DNA of 64,000 nt from the NCBI RefSeq assembly GCF_000399685.1, contig NZ_KB976987.1, positions 3,719,080 through 3,783,079 of the forward strand, given 5' to 3'. The stretch comes from Acinetobacter pittii ANC 4050 (GTDB lineage: Bacteria; Pseudomonadota; Gammaproteobacteria; Pseudomonadales; Moraxellaceae). The translations under genes and the position numbers were made by a program. This document shows positions 48,732 to 57,888 of this stretch, one piece after another. Below the pieces are notes generated by a model, which searched no databases, was not told where the DNA came from, and was given only the letters and a program-made list of their open reading frames with translations. Within the stretch, counting starts at the first letter, position 1. Each line of letters begins with the position of its first letter.

Positions 48732-49991
48732 ATGTTGCGGCAGCAAAATCTTTATCTTCTGCTATTTTCTTTATATTGGGCACAAGGACTGCCTGTTGGG
48801 TTTATGACCCATGCTTTACCCGTGATCTTAAGAGCAGAAGGAGTTTCACTCGCCCATATTGGTGGTTTTGGCTTATTAATGCTGCCTTGGTCAATCAAGA
48901 TTTTTTGGGCGCCGTGGGTCGATCGACACGCACTTTCCCGTTTAGGGCACTATCGTAGTTGGATATTACCTACGCAGTTTTTGACGGTAGGTGTACTTTT
49001 TATTTTGTCTTTTTTCCCCGTTCAAGCTTTAGATCAGCCCATTTATTTATTCGCCTTTTTCATTTCACTTCTTTTTATGAATTTAACAGGAGCAACCCAA
49101 GATATTGCGACTGATGCTTTAGCAGTCAATTTATTGAAACATGATCAACAACATTGGGGTAATACATTTCAGGTCATTGGTTCGCGGTTAGGTTTTATTG
49201 TCGGTGGAGGCGCCGTACTTTGGTGTTTAGACTGGCTGACATGGCAACCTACTTTTTTGCTATTAGCAACCATAGTATTTTTAAATACTTTACCCGTTTT
49301 ATTATTTAAAGAGCCTCAACACACTTCTCATCTAAATGAAGAACCCAAACTTGGCCAACAAAATTTAATTCTAAAAATTAAAGCCTATTTGGGTTATTTC
49401 TCCCAAAGTAAAGAGCTCCGTTCTTGGTTAATAGTACTCATCACTTTTAAAGTAGCAGACGGCTTAGCTGGGCCATTACTCAAACCTTTAATGGTGGATA
49501 TGGGGTTAAGTTTTACTCAAATTGGTGTTTATATCACGATGCTCGGTGCAGTAGCGGCGCTGATAGGGGCAGCAATAGCAGGATGGGGGCTGAAGTACTT
49601 TTCAAGGTCAACAGCTTTAATTGTTTTTTCAGTCTTTAAAATTATAAGTCTAGGAGCCTATGCTTATTTAGCCTATACCTATGAACAAAAAATTCAGATC
49701 AATGTCTGGGCTATCTATATAGTAAATGCTTTAGAAGACGCCTTCTCGGCAATGTTGTTGGTGGTTATGTTGACTCTAGTCATGCATTACAGTCGCAAAG
49801 AATATGCGGGAACAGATTTTACCTTTCAAGTATCAGTCATGGCGACTGTGAGTGGTCTTCTTTATAGTTGCAGTGGGGTGATTGGTGATGTACTTGGTTA
49901 TTTCCATTATTTGATAGCTATTGTCATTATTGGAGTAATCACTTTACTGCCTATTTATCTCTGGAAACATGAAAAACTACAGGAAAATTAA
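48732..49991 (+). CDS. MFS transporter (AmpG/SLC33-like)
   Basis: A 419-residue, 12-helix major facilitator. The opening (LYLLLFSLYWAQGLPVGF, then LPVILRAEGVSLAHIGGFGLLMLPW and APWVDRH) and GATQDIATDALAV near 125 are the hallmarks of the AmpG/acetyl-CoA-transporter branch. AmpG imports anhydromuropeptides from cell-wall recycling, but this copy is shorter than E. coli AmpG (about 490) and could carry another substrate such as a siderophore. No neighbour helps. Single gene. Confidence 0.85.
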   Translation: MLRQQNLYLLLFSLYWAQGLPVGFMTHALPVILRAEGVSLAHIGGFGLLMLPWSIKIFWAPWVDRHALSRLGHYRSWILPTQFLTVGVLFILSFFPVQALDQPIYLFAFFISLLFMNLTGATQDIATDALAVNLLKHDQQHWGNTFQVIGSRLGFIVGGGAVLWCLDWLTWQPTFLLLATIVFLNTLPVLLFKEPQHTSHLNEEPKLGQQNLILKIKAYLGYFSQSKELRSWLIVLITFKVADGLAGPLLKPLMVDMGLSFTQIGVYITMLGAVAALIGAAIAGWGLKYFSRSTALIVFSVFKIISLGAYAYLAYTYEQKIQINVWAIYIVNALEDAFSAMLLVVMLTLVMHYSRKEYAGTDFTFQVSVMATVSGLLYSCSGVIGDVLGYFHYLIAIVIIGVITLLPIYLWKHEKLQEN

Positions 49992-50520
49992 TGTTAACTA
50001 AATGAAATAAAGAAACTTAATATTGCTTAAGCCATGATCAAGCCTAGATCTACTACCTTGGTCTATGTTTTTAAAAATGTATATTTTTAGCTATTTAAAT
50101 GCGCTATTAATTGTGCCATCTTGTGTGGGTAGCAAATGGAAGCTAACTGGAGAAAAAATGGATTTCGATAACAAGAAAAATCATGTGAATCAATCAAAAT
50201 CGGCAGAAAAATGTTCAATTAGATTGGATATTAGCCTAAAGTCTAAAAAAGAATAATGAAATAACGATTTAATCATTCTATAAGATAAGAGAGTTGTGTA
50301 GGATTCGTTACAACATGAAGTTAAGGTAAAAATCTGTAAAACAAAGTATGTCTTTGGTTATAGGCTTTAGTCTTGCACAGCGTTGAAATTGGTTTTGGTT
50401 GCGGTAATAAAATTAATGTAACCAAAGTGGAGGAGAGTTGATTTTTTAGCCCCTTAATTTAATGGCGTAAATCAACTTGGCATGGATAGGCAACATAAAA
50501 TATATTTTTAGGAGTTCTTG
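49992..50520. other. Intergenic region before the DcaP-type porin
   Basis: Some 530 bases. It holds a doubtful small ORF (50158-50256). A 9-bp inverted repeat TTTGGTTGC/GTAACCAAA lies at 50394-50426, with an extra CTTTGGTTA at 50352. The run GGAGTTCTTG at the right end is the porin Shine-Dalgarno. The promoter and a long leader of the porin gene probably lie here. Confidence 0.5.
50158..50256 (+). CDS. Possible 32-residue small protein
   Basis: ATG at 50158 is preceded by GGAGAAAAA at ideal distance. The peptide is polar and charged (starting DFDNKKNHVNQSKS and ending SLKSKKE), with no helix or signal. The same frame is open upstream to 50065. It may be a genuine small ORF or chance; only the ribosome binding site supports it. 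Confidence 0.3.
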   Translation: MDFDNKKNHVNQSKSAEKCSIRLDISLKSKKE

Positions 50521-51846
50521 ATGGATCTATTCCTTAATCGTAAATCTTTCGTTATTAAAAGTTTAGCTCTTACAGTAACAGCTTTAATGATGAGTGGGGC
50601 ACATGCTGCAACTTCCGACAAAGCGGAAATTCAACAGCTTCGTAAAGAAGTGGAAGCGCTTAAAGCTTTAATTCAACAGCAACAACAAGTACAGCAACAA
50701 CAACAGCAAGTACAGCAACAACAGCAAGTACAACTCGCTGAAGTTAAAGCACAACCTGCTGCTGCACCAGTTTCACCTTTAGCATCATTAAAATCTAAAA
50801 CTGGCGCTGATGTGAACCTATATGGTTTTGTTCGTGGTGACGCTAACTATATTATTGAAGGTGCTGATAACGACTTTGGTAAAGTAGCTGAATCAAAAGG
50901 CGAAGCAAAAGACAAAATTCGTGCAACTGCTAAAACGACTCGTCTAGGCCTTGATTTCACAGCTCCAGTAAATGATGCCAAAGTCGGTGGTAAACTTGAA
51001 GTTGACTTTGCTGGTTCAACAACAGATTCAAATGGCTCATTGCGTGTTCGTCATGCTTATGTAACATATAATAACTGGTTATTTGGTCAAACAACTTCAA
51101 ACTTCTTAGCTAATCATGCACCAGAAATGATCGACTTCTCGACAAACATTGGTGGTGGTACTACTCGTGTTCCACAAGTACGCTATAACTACAAACTAGG
51201 ACCAACAACACAATTGTTTGTAGCGGCTGAAAAAGGTGATAGCGCTGGTCTTACTGGTACAAAAGATACAGATGGTAGCTGGGTAAATGACAGTATTAAA
51301 TATAGTTTGCCAGTATTAACTGCTAAAATCACTCAAGGCTATGCAGATGGTAAAGGTTCTGCTTCAGCTCGTGCATTAGTTGAAAACTATAAATCAAAAG
51401 CTGGCGGTGATAACCAAACCGGTTGGGGTGTAGCTGTTGGTACAGACTTTAAAGTATCTGATCCTTTAAAACTATTTGCTGATGCATCTTATGTTGTAGG
51501 TAACAGTAACTACTTATATGGTAGTAATAAGGCCTATACAATCGTAAATGGTGATATTGAGCAAAATGAATTTGTAGCCGTACAAGTGGGTGGAACTTAT
51601 AAAATTTTACCTAACTTACGTTCGACTTTAGCTTACGGCGCTCAATTCTCTGATGACGGCACTGACTATGCTAAAGCATATGCAGCTGGTAATGAAAAAG
51701 TTCAACAAGCATGGATTAACTTCATTTATACACCAGTTAAACCAATTGATTTAGGTGTTGAATACGTTAACGGTAAGCGTGATACCTTTGATGGTAAGTC
51801 TTACAAAGATAACCGTGTTGGTTTAATGGCTAAATATAGTTTCTAA
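50521..51846 (+). CDS. dcaP: DcaP-type outer membrane porin
   Basis: A 441-residue trimeric porin of the DcaP family (dicarboxylates, possibly sulbactam uptake in A. baumannii). The signal peptide ends AHAAT near residue 30. Next comes a coiled coil (EIQQLRKEVEALKALIQ) running into an uninterrupted Gln-rich tract. From about 95 the barrel starts (ADVNLYGFVRGDANY) and ends VGLMAKYSF with a C-terminal Phe. AGGAG sits before ATG 50521; the TTG just upstream is ignored. The CAA/CAG-rich repeat at 50674-50732 may vary between strains. Confidence 0.93.
   Translation: MDLFLNRKSFVIKSLALTVTALMMSGAHAATSDKAEIQQLRKEVEALKALIQQQQQVQQQQQQVQQQQQVQLAEVKAQPAAAPVSPLASLKSKTGADVNLYGFVRGDANYIIEGADNDFGKVAESKGEAKDKIRATAKTTRLGLDFTAPVNDAKVGGKLEVDFAGSTTDSNGSLRVRHAYVTYNNWLFGQTTSNFLANHAPEMIDFSTNIGGGTTRVPQVRYNYKLGPTTQLFVAAEKGDSAGLTGTKDTDGSWVNDSIKYSLPVLTAKITQGYADGKGSASARALVENYKSKAGGDNQTGWGVAVGTDFKVSDPLKLFADASYVVGNSNYLYGSNKAYTIVNGDIEQNEFVAVQVGGTYKILPNLRSTLAYGAQFSDDGTDYAKAYAAGNEKVQQAWINFIYTPVKPIDLGVEYVNGKRDTFDGKSYKDNRVGLMAKYSF
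50674..50732 (+). repeat. CAA/CAG repeat tract coding for poly-Gln
   Basis: Imperfect tandem units of CAACAGCAAGTA type code for three blocks of Gln separated by single Val. The units repeat the unit CAGCAACAACAGCAAGTA with 15 and 18 nt periods. Such a tract can slip in replication and change the length of the porin coiled coil without frameshift. Confidence 0.7.
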
Positions 51847-51869
51847 GAACAATATTTAGTTAAAAATTA

Positions 51870-51902
51870 AAAAAGGCGAGGTTAATTAATCTTGCCTTTT
51901 TG
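51870..51902 (+). terminator. Intrinsic terminator of the porin gene
   Basis: AAAGGCGAG/CTTGCCTTT (one G-U) with a 10-nt loop, followed by TTTTTG, about 24 bases past the stop. Confidence 0.8.
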
Positions 51903-51960
51903 TTATTTAAAATTTAAAAAATAAATATGCAGTAAGGTCGGTGGATTAGATCATTTTTTA

Positions 51961-51977
51961 TTTAAGTCATTTTTAAG
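51961..51977 (+). promoter_or_regulatory. PmrA box before pmrC
   Basis: TTTAAG, five bases TCATT, then TTTAAG: an exact direct repeat of the PmrA consensus half-site with the right spacing. It lies 49 bp upstream of pmrC. This is the expected site for phosphorylated PmrA to activate the pmrCAB operon. Confidence 0.85.
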
Positions 51978-52025
51978 TTTCAATTTCTACATTAGAGCAT
52001 CATAAAAAGATTGTAGTCGTCCGAG

Positions 52026-53675
52026 ATGCTGAATTTTTTTTCTACATTAAAAAATAAACAGGTTTCACTGTTTATGTTTAATTTAATTTTAGCTATTTGG
52101 TTGGGGGCCATTCTCAATATTGGTTTCTTCCATAGCATTGATATTTTAACTCCATATTTTGGAGTAAAGGCTATTCTATTTTTAGCTGCTACAGTAGTTA
52201 TTGTGGTTGCTGCTTATTATGCGGTTTTACAGATTTTAAACTGGACATGGACCGCTAAAATTTTTGCAATTTTACTGCTTATGATTGGTGGTTTTAGCTC
52301 TTATTTCGTCAATACCTTAGGGATAATCATCTCGCCCGATCAGATTCAAAATATGATACAAACAGATGTATCTGAAGTTTCTGATTTAATTTCATTACGT
52401 TTTGGACTCTGGACAATTTTCTTTGTTGTTTTACCTATTATTTTAATTACGCAGGTAAAACTTAAAAAAGAAAAAGTATCTTATTTATTAATGAAAAAAC
52501 TTGGTTCGATTGTGGGTTCATGTGCAATCGTGGGTATTTTACTATTTGTTTATTATGTTGATTTTGCATCTATTTTTCGTGAGCATCGTGATTTGAAAGG
52601 GATGATCTCACCACAAAATAGCATTTCTTCTTTGATGTCTTATTATCACAAAATGGCACCTAAGAAGAACCTGCCACTCATACATTATGGTGAGGATGCT
52701 CATCAAGTTCAGCAAGTACAAAACAACTTGCCTAAATTAATGGTTTTGGTTGTAGGCGAGACTGCCCGTGCGGAAAGTTTTGCATTAAATGGTTATTCAA
52801 AAAATACGAATCCAGAGCTTTCTAAACAAGATATTTTGAATTTTTCTCAAGTCAGCTCATGCGGTACAGCAACTGCTGTGTCAGTTCCATGCATGTTCTC
52901 TGGAATGCCTCGCGTTGATTATGATGAACAACTTGCAAGTCATCGTGAAGGTCTATTGGACATTGCCAAACGTGCGGGTTACCAAGTGACTTGGATTGAT
53001 AATAATTCTGGTTGTAAGGGCGCGTGTGATCGTGTTGAGCAGTACCCGATATCAGAAAAGTTAAAGCAAAAATGGTGTAAAGATGGCGAATGCTATGATG
53101 ATATTTTGATTGATAGCTTAAATGAGTATTTAGCAACTATTCCTAAAGAAGACACCCGTCCACGGCTCATTGTTTTACATCAAGTCGGAAGTCATGGCCC
53201 AGCTTATTACAAGCGTGCGCCTGCTCAATATCAACCGTTTAAACCGACTTGTGATACTAATGCGATACAGGGCTGTTCTCAAACAGAGTTATTGAATAGT
53301 TATGATGATACGATTGTGTATACAGACCATGTGTTAAGTCAGTTGATTGATAATTTAAAAGAAGTATCGAAATATCAAACAGGTTTATGGTATTTATCTG
53401 ATCATGGTGAATCAACTGGCGAACATGGTTTATATTTACATGGTTCACCGTATGCAATCGCACCGAGTCAACAAACACATGTACCAATGATTATGTGGTT
53501 CTCTGATAAATGGAAACAACACAATTTTGCACAAGTAAGTTGTCTAAGCCAACAAACAAAAGAAACGTTAAGTCAGGATAATTTATTCCCAAGCTTATTA
53601 AGCTTGTTAGGTGTAAAAACTCAGGTCATCAACCCTCAACTGGATATGCTGCACTCGTGTGCCCATGTGAATTAA
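52026..53675 (+). CDS. pmrC: Lipid A phosphoethanolamine transferase PmrC/EptA
   Basis: A 549-residue inner-membrane enzyme that adds phosphoethanolamine to lipid A and so lowers polymyxin binding. There are five N-terminal helices (residues about 14-175), then a periplasmic sulfatase-fold domain. The catalytic Thr lies in SSCGTATAVSVPCM near residue 280. Metal ligands include GETARAES near 242 and the LSDHGESTGEHGLYLHG block near 458-474. Paired Cys (SGCKGACD) stabilise the domain. First gene of pmrCAB. It is 14 bases from pmrA. Confidence 0.97.
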   Translation: MLNFFSTLKNKQVSLFMFNLILAIWLGAILNIGFFHSIDILTPYFGVKAILFLAATVVIVVAAYYAVLQILNWTWTAKIFAILLLMIGGFSSYFVNTLGIIISPDQIQNMIQTDVSEVSDLISLRFGLWTIFFVVLPIILITQVKLKKEKVSYLLMKKLGSIVGSCAIVGILLFVYYVDFASIFREHRDLKGMISPQNSISSLMSYYHKMAPKKNLPLIHYGEDAHQVQQVQNNLPKLMVLVVGETARAESFALNGYSKNTNPELSKQDILNFSQVSSCGTATAVSVPCMFSGMPRVDYDEQLASHREGLLDIAKRAGYQVTWIDNNSGCKGACDRVEQYPISEKLKQKWCKDGECYDDILIDSLNEYLATIPKEDTRPRLIVLHQVGSHGPAYYKRAPAQYQPFKPTCDTNAIQGCSQTELLNSYDDTIVYTDHVLSQLIDNLKEVSKYQTGLWYLSDHGESTGEHGLYLHGSPYAIAPSQQTHVPMIMWFSDKWKQHNFAQVSCLSQQTKETLSQDNLFPSLLSLLGVKTQVINPQLDMLHSCAHVN

Positions 53676-53689
53676 AGCGAGCTTAAAAC

Positions 53690-54364
53690 ATGACAAAAAT
53701 CTTGATGATTGAAGATGATTTTATGATTGCAGAATCAACAATAACGTTGCTGCAATATCATCAATTTGAGGTGGAATGGGTCAATAATGGCTTAGATGGT
53801 CTGGCTCAGTTAGCTAAAAATAAATTCGATTTAATTCTTTTAGACTTAGGGCTACCGATGATGGATGGCATGCAAGTCTTAAAGCAAATTCGCCAAAGAG
53901 CAGCGACACCAGTCTTAATTATTTCAGCACGAGATCAGTTACAAAACCGCGTGGATGGCTTAAACCATGGCGCAGATGATTACTTAATTAAACCCTATGA
54001 GTTTGATGAGTTACTTGCTCGTATTCACGCGCTATTACGCCGTAGTGGGGTAGAGGCTCAGCTTGCCAATCATGAGCAGCTATTACAAAGTGGTGATCTG
54101 GTTTTAAATGTTGAACAGCACATTGCTACTTTTAAAGGTCAACGTATTGATTTGTCCAATCGTGAATGGGCAATTCTTATTCCTTTGATGAGCCACCCAA
54201 ATAAAATCTTTTCTAAAGCAAATCTTGAAGATAAGTTATATGATTTCGATAGTGATGTTACCAGTAATACGATTGAAGTATATGTGCATCACTTGAGAGC
54301 TAAACTCGGGAAAGACTTTATTCGAACGATTCGAGGGCTGGGTTATCGTTTAGGGCAATCGTAA
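53690..54364 (+). CDS. pmrA: Response regulator PmrA
   Basis: A 224-residue OmpR-class regulator. The receiver domain covers residues 1-115, with acidic pocket IEDD near 7-10, phosphoacceptor Asp in LILLDLGLPMMDG near 52, and Lys in LIKPYEF near 102. The C-terminal winged helix is at about 130-222 (TIEVYVHHLRAKLGKDFIRTIRGLGY). It activates pmrCAB through the PmrA box at 51961. Mutations here and in pmrB cause colistin resistance in A. baumannii. Confidence 0.97.
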   Translation: MTKILMIEDDFMIAESTITLLQYHQFEVEWVNNGLDGLAQLAKNKFDLILLDLGLPMMDGMQVLKQIRQRAATPVLIISARDQLQNRVDGLNHGADDYLIKPYEFDELLARIHALLRRSGVEAQLANHEQLLQSGDLVLNVEQHIATFKGQRIDLSNREWAILIPLMSHPNKIFSKANLEDKLYDFDSDVTSNTIEVYVHHLRAKLGKDFIRTIRGLGYRLGQS

Positions 54365-54388
54365 CTTAAATTTTGGAACTTCATAACA

Positions 54389-55723
54389 GTGCATTATTCA
54401 TTAAAAAAACGACTGATTTGGGGCACCTCAGTTTTCAGTGTCATTTTAGGTTGTATATTAATTTTTAGTGCTTATAAAGTTGCACTTCAAGAAGTCGATG
54501 AAATTTTAGATACGCAAATGCGCTATTTAGCTGAACGAACAGCTGAATATCCATTGAAAACGGTAAGCAGTGAGTTTGATTTTCATAAAACTTATCATGA
54601 AGAAGACCTATTTGTAGATATTTGGGCTTATAAAGACCAAGCCCATTTATCTCATCACCTCCATTTATTGGTTCCACCCGTTACACAAGCAGGCTTTTAT
54701 TCGCATAAAACCAGTCAAGGTTTAATCCGTACCTATGTTCTGCCATTAAAGGATTATCAAATCCAGATTAGCCAACAAGAAAAAGTCCGTGAAGCTTTTG
54801 CTTGGGAGCTTGCGGGCAGTATGTTTATTCCATATTTGATTATTTTACCTTTTGCGATTTTTGCTTTAGCTGCAATTATTCGTCGAGGTTTAAAGCCGAT
54901 CGATGACTTTAAAAATGAACTGTCTCACCGTGACTCAGAAGAGCTGACACCTATTGAAGTTGTGGATTATCCTCAAGAACTGTTACCCACAATTGATGAA
55001 ATGAACCGTCTTTTTGAGCGTATTTCTAAAGCACAAAATGAACAGAAGCAGTTTATTGCAGATGCTGCCCATGAACTTCGAACTCCTGTGACTGCTTTAA
55101 ATTTACAGACCAAGATTTTAATTAGTCAGTTTCCTGAGCATGAATCACTGCAAAATTTGAGTAAAGGATTAGCACGTATTCAGCATTTAGTGACGCAGCT
55201 TTTAGCTCTGGCTAAGCAGGATGTCTCTTTAAGTGTGATTGAACCGACAAAAGCTTTTCAACTCAATGATGTCGCTTTAAATTGCGTTGAGCAGCTTGTT
55301 AATCTGGCTATGCAAAAAGAAATCGACTTGGGGTTTGTTCGTAACGAACCAATTGAAATGCATAGTGTCGAGCCAACAGTTCATTCAATTATTTTTAACT
55401 TAATTGATAACGCTATCAAATATACGCCTCATGAAGGAATGATTAATATTTCAGTCTTTACTGCTACAGATGGCGATGCGTGTATACAAATTGAAGATAG
55501 CGGTGCAGGGATTGACCCAGAGCATTATGATAAAGTACTAAAACGTTTTTATCGTGTACATCATCACCTTGAGGTTGGCAGTGGTTTGGGGCTATCGATT
55601 GTAGATCGAGCGACTCAGCGCTTAGGTGGGACTCTGACACTAGACAGAAGCTTAGAGCTTGGTGGACTTTCTGTTTTGGTCAAACTTCCTAAAGTTCTCC
55701 ATATTCACGAAACAAGAACTTGA
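54389..55723 (+). CDS. pmrB: Sensor histidine kinase PmrB
   Basis: A 444-residue sensor kinase. TM1 covers residues about 9-29, a periplasmic sensor about 30-140, TM2 about 143-165, then HAMP, the dimerisation box FIADAAHELRTPVTAL near 222-237 with the phosphorylated His, and the ATPase boxes NLIDNAIKYTP near 337, DSGAGID near 370 and GSGLGLSIVDRA near 394. The ATG replaces the GTG start known from reference strains. Its last codons form half of a hairpin shared with the next gene. Confidence 0.96.
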   Translation: MHYSLKKRLIWGTSVFSVILGCILIFSAYKVALQEVDEILDTQMRYLAERTAEYPLKTVSSEFDFHKTYHEEDLFVDIWAYKDQAHLSHHLHLLVPPVTQAGFYSHKTSQGLIRTYVLPLKDYQIQISQQEKVREAFAWELAGSMFIPYLIILPFAIFALAAIIRRGLKPIDDFKNELSHRDSEELTPIEVVDYPQELLPTIDEMNRLFERISKAQNEQKQFIADAAHELRTPVTALNLQTKILISQFPEHESLQNLSKGLARIQHLVTQLLALAKQDVSLSVIEPTKAFQLNDVALNCVEQLVNLAMQKEIDLGFVRNEPIEMHSVEPTVHSIIFNLIDNAIKYTPHEGMINISVFTATDGDACIQIEDSGAGIDPEHYDKVLKRFYRVHHHLEVGSGLGLSIVDRATQRLGGTLTLDRSLELGGLSVLVKLPKVLHIHETRT

Positions 55724-55741
55724 GTTAGGTAAGTTCTTGTT
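55711..55741. terminator. Convergent terminator inside two coding ends
   Basis: A perfect 11-bp inverted repeat AACAAGAACTT/AAGTTCTTGTT with a 9-nt loop. Its left arm is the end of pmrB (the last codons, with TGA at 55721-55723) and its right arm is the end of the minus-strand PAP2 gene (stop at 55725-55727). Only TTGTTTG follows, so strength is unclear. Confidence 0.65.
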
Positions 55742-56435
55742 TGATTCGTTTCTCAAATTCAAAGCGGTGAATACAAATTGCATAGAATAAGATATTCACT
55801 GCCCAAACCACCCAACCTGTCCATAAATTATGACTCAGGAAATGTGCTCCACGCATCATTTGTCCCCAACCCATCATAAAGCCCAAAATAATGCCTGCAA
55901 TGAGATAAAAATAGGCACGTTTAGGTTGTTCAAGACGATAAACAAAATAACCTGTCATTAAAATAAAACCAGCGCTTGCATGGCCGCCTGGAAAGCAATG
56001 CCCATGTTTCGCAGTGAAGTCCCATACATAACTTAAAGCAGTAGGATGAATCATATTCCAAGGGCACGCATGAGCCGATTGTGATTTTAAGAGGCCAACT
56101 ATACCGCTACTAACCATACTCACAAAAAACATATAGCCATATTGCCAGCGATAAGGCTTTAATTTTTCAACTTTAAATGATGCGAGCCACAGACCGAAAA
56201 AGATAACGTAAATGGTAGTAATGATTTGTTTAACAATTTCATGATTCAGTCTTTCAAGATACCAATTGTCTCGATTGAAAAAATGACCTGTTGAATCAAT
56301 CCAAGGATGGATGAAATACATGTCAATTTTTCCACCCACAGGAAAAACGATCAAAAGCAGGAAAAAACTGAAAAAAAGAAGAATGATATTAAGCTGAAAA
56401 AATTGTTTTTGTTGATTCATGCCATGCAACATCAA
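55725..56435 (-). CDS. PAP2 superfamily membrane phosphatase
   Basis: A 236-residue membrane protein with about six helices and the PAP2 triad: a KSQSAHACPW region near residue 111-120, PGGHASAGF near 148-156 with the catalytic His, and RGAHFLSHNLWTGW near 196-209. Members dephosphorylate undecaprenyl or lipid pyrophosphate or lipid A. Its place next to pmrCAB, with a shared terminator, suggests action on lipid A or a related carrier, but that is inference. Met at residue 1 (56435) or 6 (56420) may be the start. Confidence 0.88.
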   Translation of the reverse strand: MMLHGMNQQKQFFQLNIILLFFSFFLLLIVFPVGGKIDMYFIHPWIDSTGHFFNRDNWYLERLNHEIVKQIITTIYVIFFGLWLASFKVEKLKPYRWQYGYMFFVSMVSSGIVGLLKSQSAHACPWNMIHPTALSYVWDFTAKHGHCFPGGHASAGFILMTGYFVYRLEQPKRAYFYLIAGIILGFMMGWGQMMRGAHFLSHNLWTGWVVWAVNILFYAICIHRFEFEKRIKQELT

Positions 56436-56524
56436 TTAAATTGTGAGTAAAGGCATTACATAAAATTAAGCTTAAATTGCTCTTAAACTATACGAAGAAA
56501 GAAGTTCAATTTTCTTTAAAAAAT

Positions 56525-56553
56525 AAAAAAAGCGACGAGAAGTATCGTCGCTT
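56525..56553 (-). terminator. Intrinsic terminator of amtB
   Basis: AGCGACGA/TCGTCGCT with a 6-nt loop; the A run on the left becomes a T run on the minus strand. It lies 19 bases past the amtB stop. Confidence 0.85.
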
Positions 56554-56571
56554 AGAGCACTTTAACAAGTA

Positions 56572-57789
56572 TTAAAACATACCTTCTTCAGAGTTTGCTG
56601 AAATCTTATGAATAGATAAATCTGCACCACGGAACTCGTCTTCTTGAGATAAACGAATGCCGATAGTTGCTTTAAGCAAGCCGTAAACAATAAAGCCGCC
56701 AGTGAGCGCAATAGCAATCGCAAGTACTGTACCAATGAGCTGTGAAGCAAAAGATACACCGCCTAAACCACCAAGCCATTTTTGACCAAATAAACCCACT
56801 GCAATACCACCAAATGCGCCGCATACGCCGTGCAAAGGCCATACACCGAGTACATCGTCCACTTTGAGTTTGTTTTGAGTATAGGTGAATAGATATACAA
56901 ACATTGCGCCAGCTGCACCACCAATCACAAGCGCACTGACTGGATGAACAATGTCAGAACCCGCACAGATTGCAACTAAGCCTGCAAGTGGGCCGTTGTG
57001 TAAGAAACCAGGGTCATTTTTCCCAATCGCATTTGCTGTAATGGTGCCGCCGACCATTGCCATGAGCGAGTTAATGGCAACTAGACCAGAAATTGCATCA
57101 ACACGCTGCGCGCTCATCACATTAAAACCAAACCAGCCAACAATTAAAATCCATGAACCGAGCGCTAAAAATGGAATAGAAGATGGCGGATGAGCACTTA
57201 CACGACCATCCTTTTTATAACGACCAGAACGGGCACCCAATAAAATGACCGCTGCAAGTGCAATCCAACCACCCATCGCATGCACTACGACTGAACCAGC
57301 AAAGTCATGAAAAGCTGCACCAAAAGTTGCTTCTAACCATTTTTGTAGACCGTAGTTACCATTCCAGACCATGCCTTCAAAAAATGGATAAACCAGCGCG
57401 ACTAGAGCGAGTGTCGCAATTGCTTGTGAACGCATTTTGGCGCGTTCAGCAATACCACCCGAAATAATGGCAGGAATTGCCGCGGCAAAGGTGAGTAAAA
57501 AGAAACAACGCATGAGGTTGTAGCCATGATCACTCGCAAGGCTTGTACCATTATGGAAGAAATGTTGACCATAGGAAATGTAGTAGCCAACAAAGAAATA
57601 AGCGATTGCAGAGAGGGCAAAGTCAGTCAGAATTTTACTAAGTGCGTTCACCTGATTTTTGTGGCGAACCGTACCAAGTTCCAAGAATGCAAAACCTGCG
57701 TGCATGGCAAGAACCAAAACTGCACCAAGTAATAAGAAAAATAGATCTACATTTTGCATAGCATGCTCGAAAAAAGTGCTAAATTCCAT
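56572..57789 (-). CDS. amtB: Ammonium transporter AmtB
   Basis: A 405-residue, 11-helix Amt/Rh channel for ammonium. The conserved DFAGSVVVHAMGGWIAL block near residues 161-177 carries the first pore His, and the second His lies in DVLGVWPLHGVCGAFGG near 300-316. AGRSG-like RSGRYKKDG is the cytoplasmic GlnK-facing loop. The N terminus has no cleaved signal. Usually glnK precedes amtB in proteobacteria. Here 272 bases upstream contain no glnK. A candidate sigma-54 promoter lies about 100 bp before the ATG. Confidence 0.95.
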   Translation of the reverse strand: MEFSTFFEHAMQNVDLFFLLLGAVLVLAMHAGFAFLELGTVRHKNQVNALSKILTDFALSAIAYFFVGYYISYGQHFFHNGTSLASDHGYNLMRCFFLLTFAAAIPAIISGGIAERAKMRSQAIATLALVALVYPFFEGMVWNGNYGLQKWLEATFGAAFHDFAGSVVVHAMGGWIALAAVILLGARSGRYKKDGRVSAHPPSSIPFLALGSWILIVGWFGFNVMSAQRVDAISGLVAINSLMAMVGGTITANAIGKNDPGFLHNGPLAGLVAICAGSDIVHPVSALVIGGAAGAMFVYLFTYTQNKLKVDDVLGVWPLHGVCGAFGGIAVGLFGQKWLGGLGGVSFASQLIGTVLAIAIALTGGFIVYGLLKATIGIRLSQEDEFRGADLSIHKISANSEEGMF

Positions 57790-57888
57790 TTTGGAACAAA
57801 TCTGGGACTGTAAATTGCACCAAAATAGATTTAAGGAATCTAAAAACCTAAGTTTGTCGAAACAAACTTAATTGCATAAAAGTGAATA

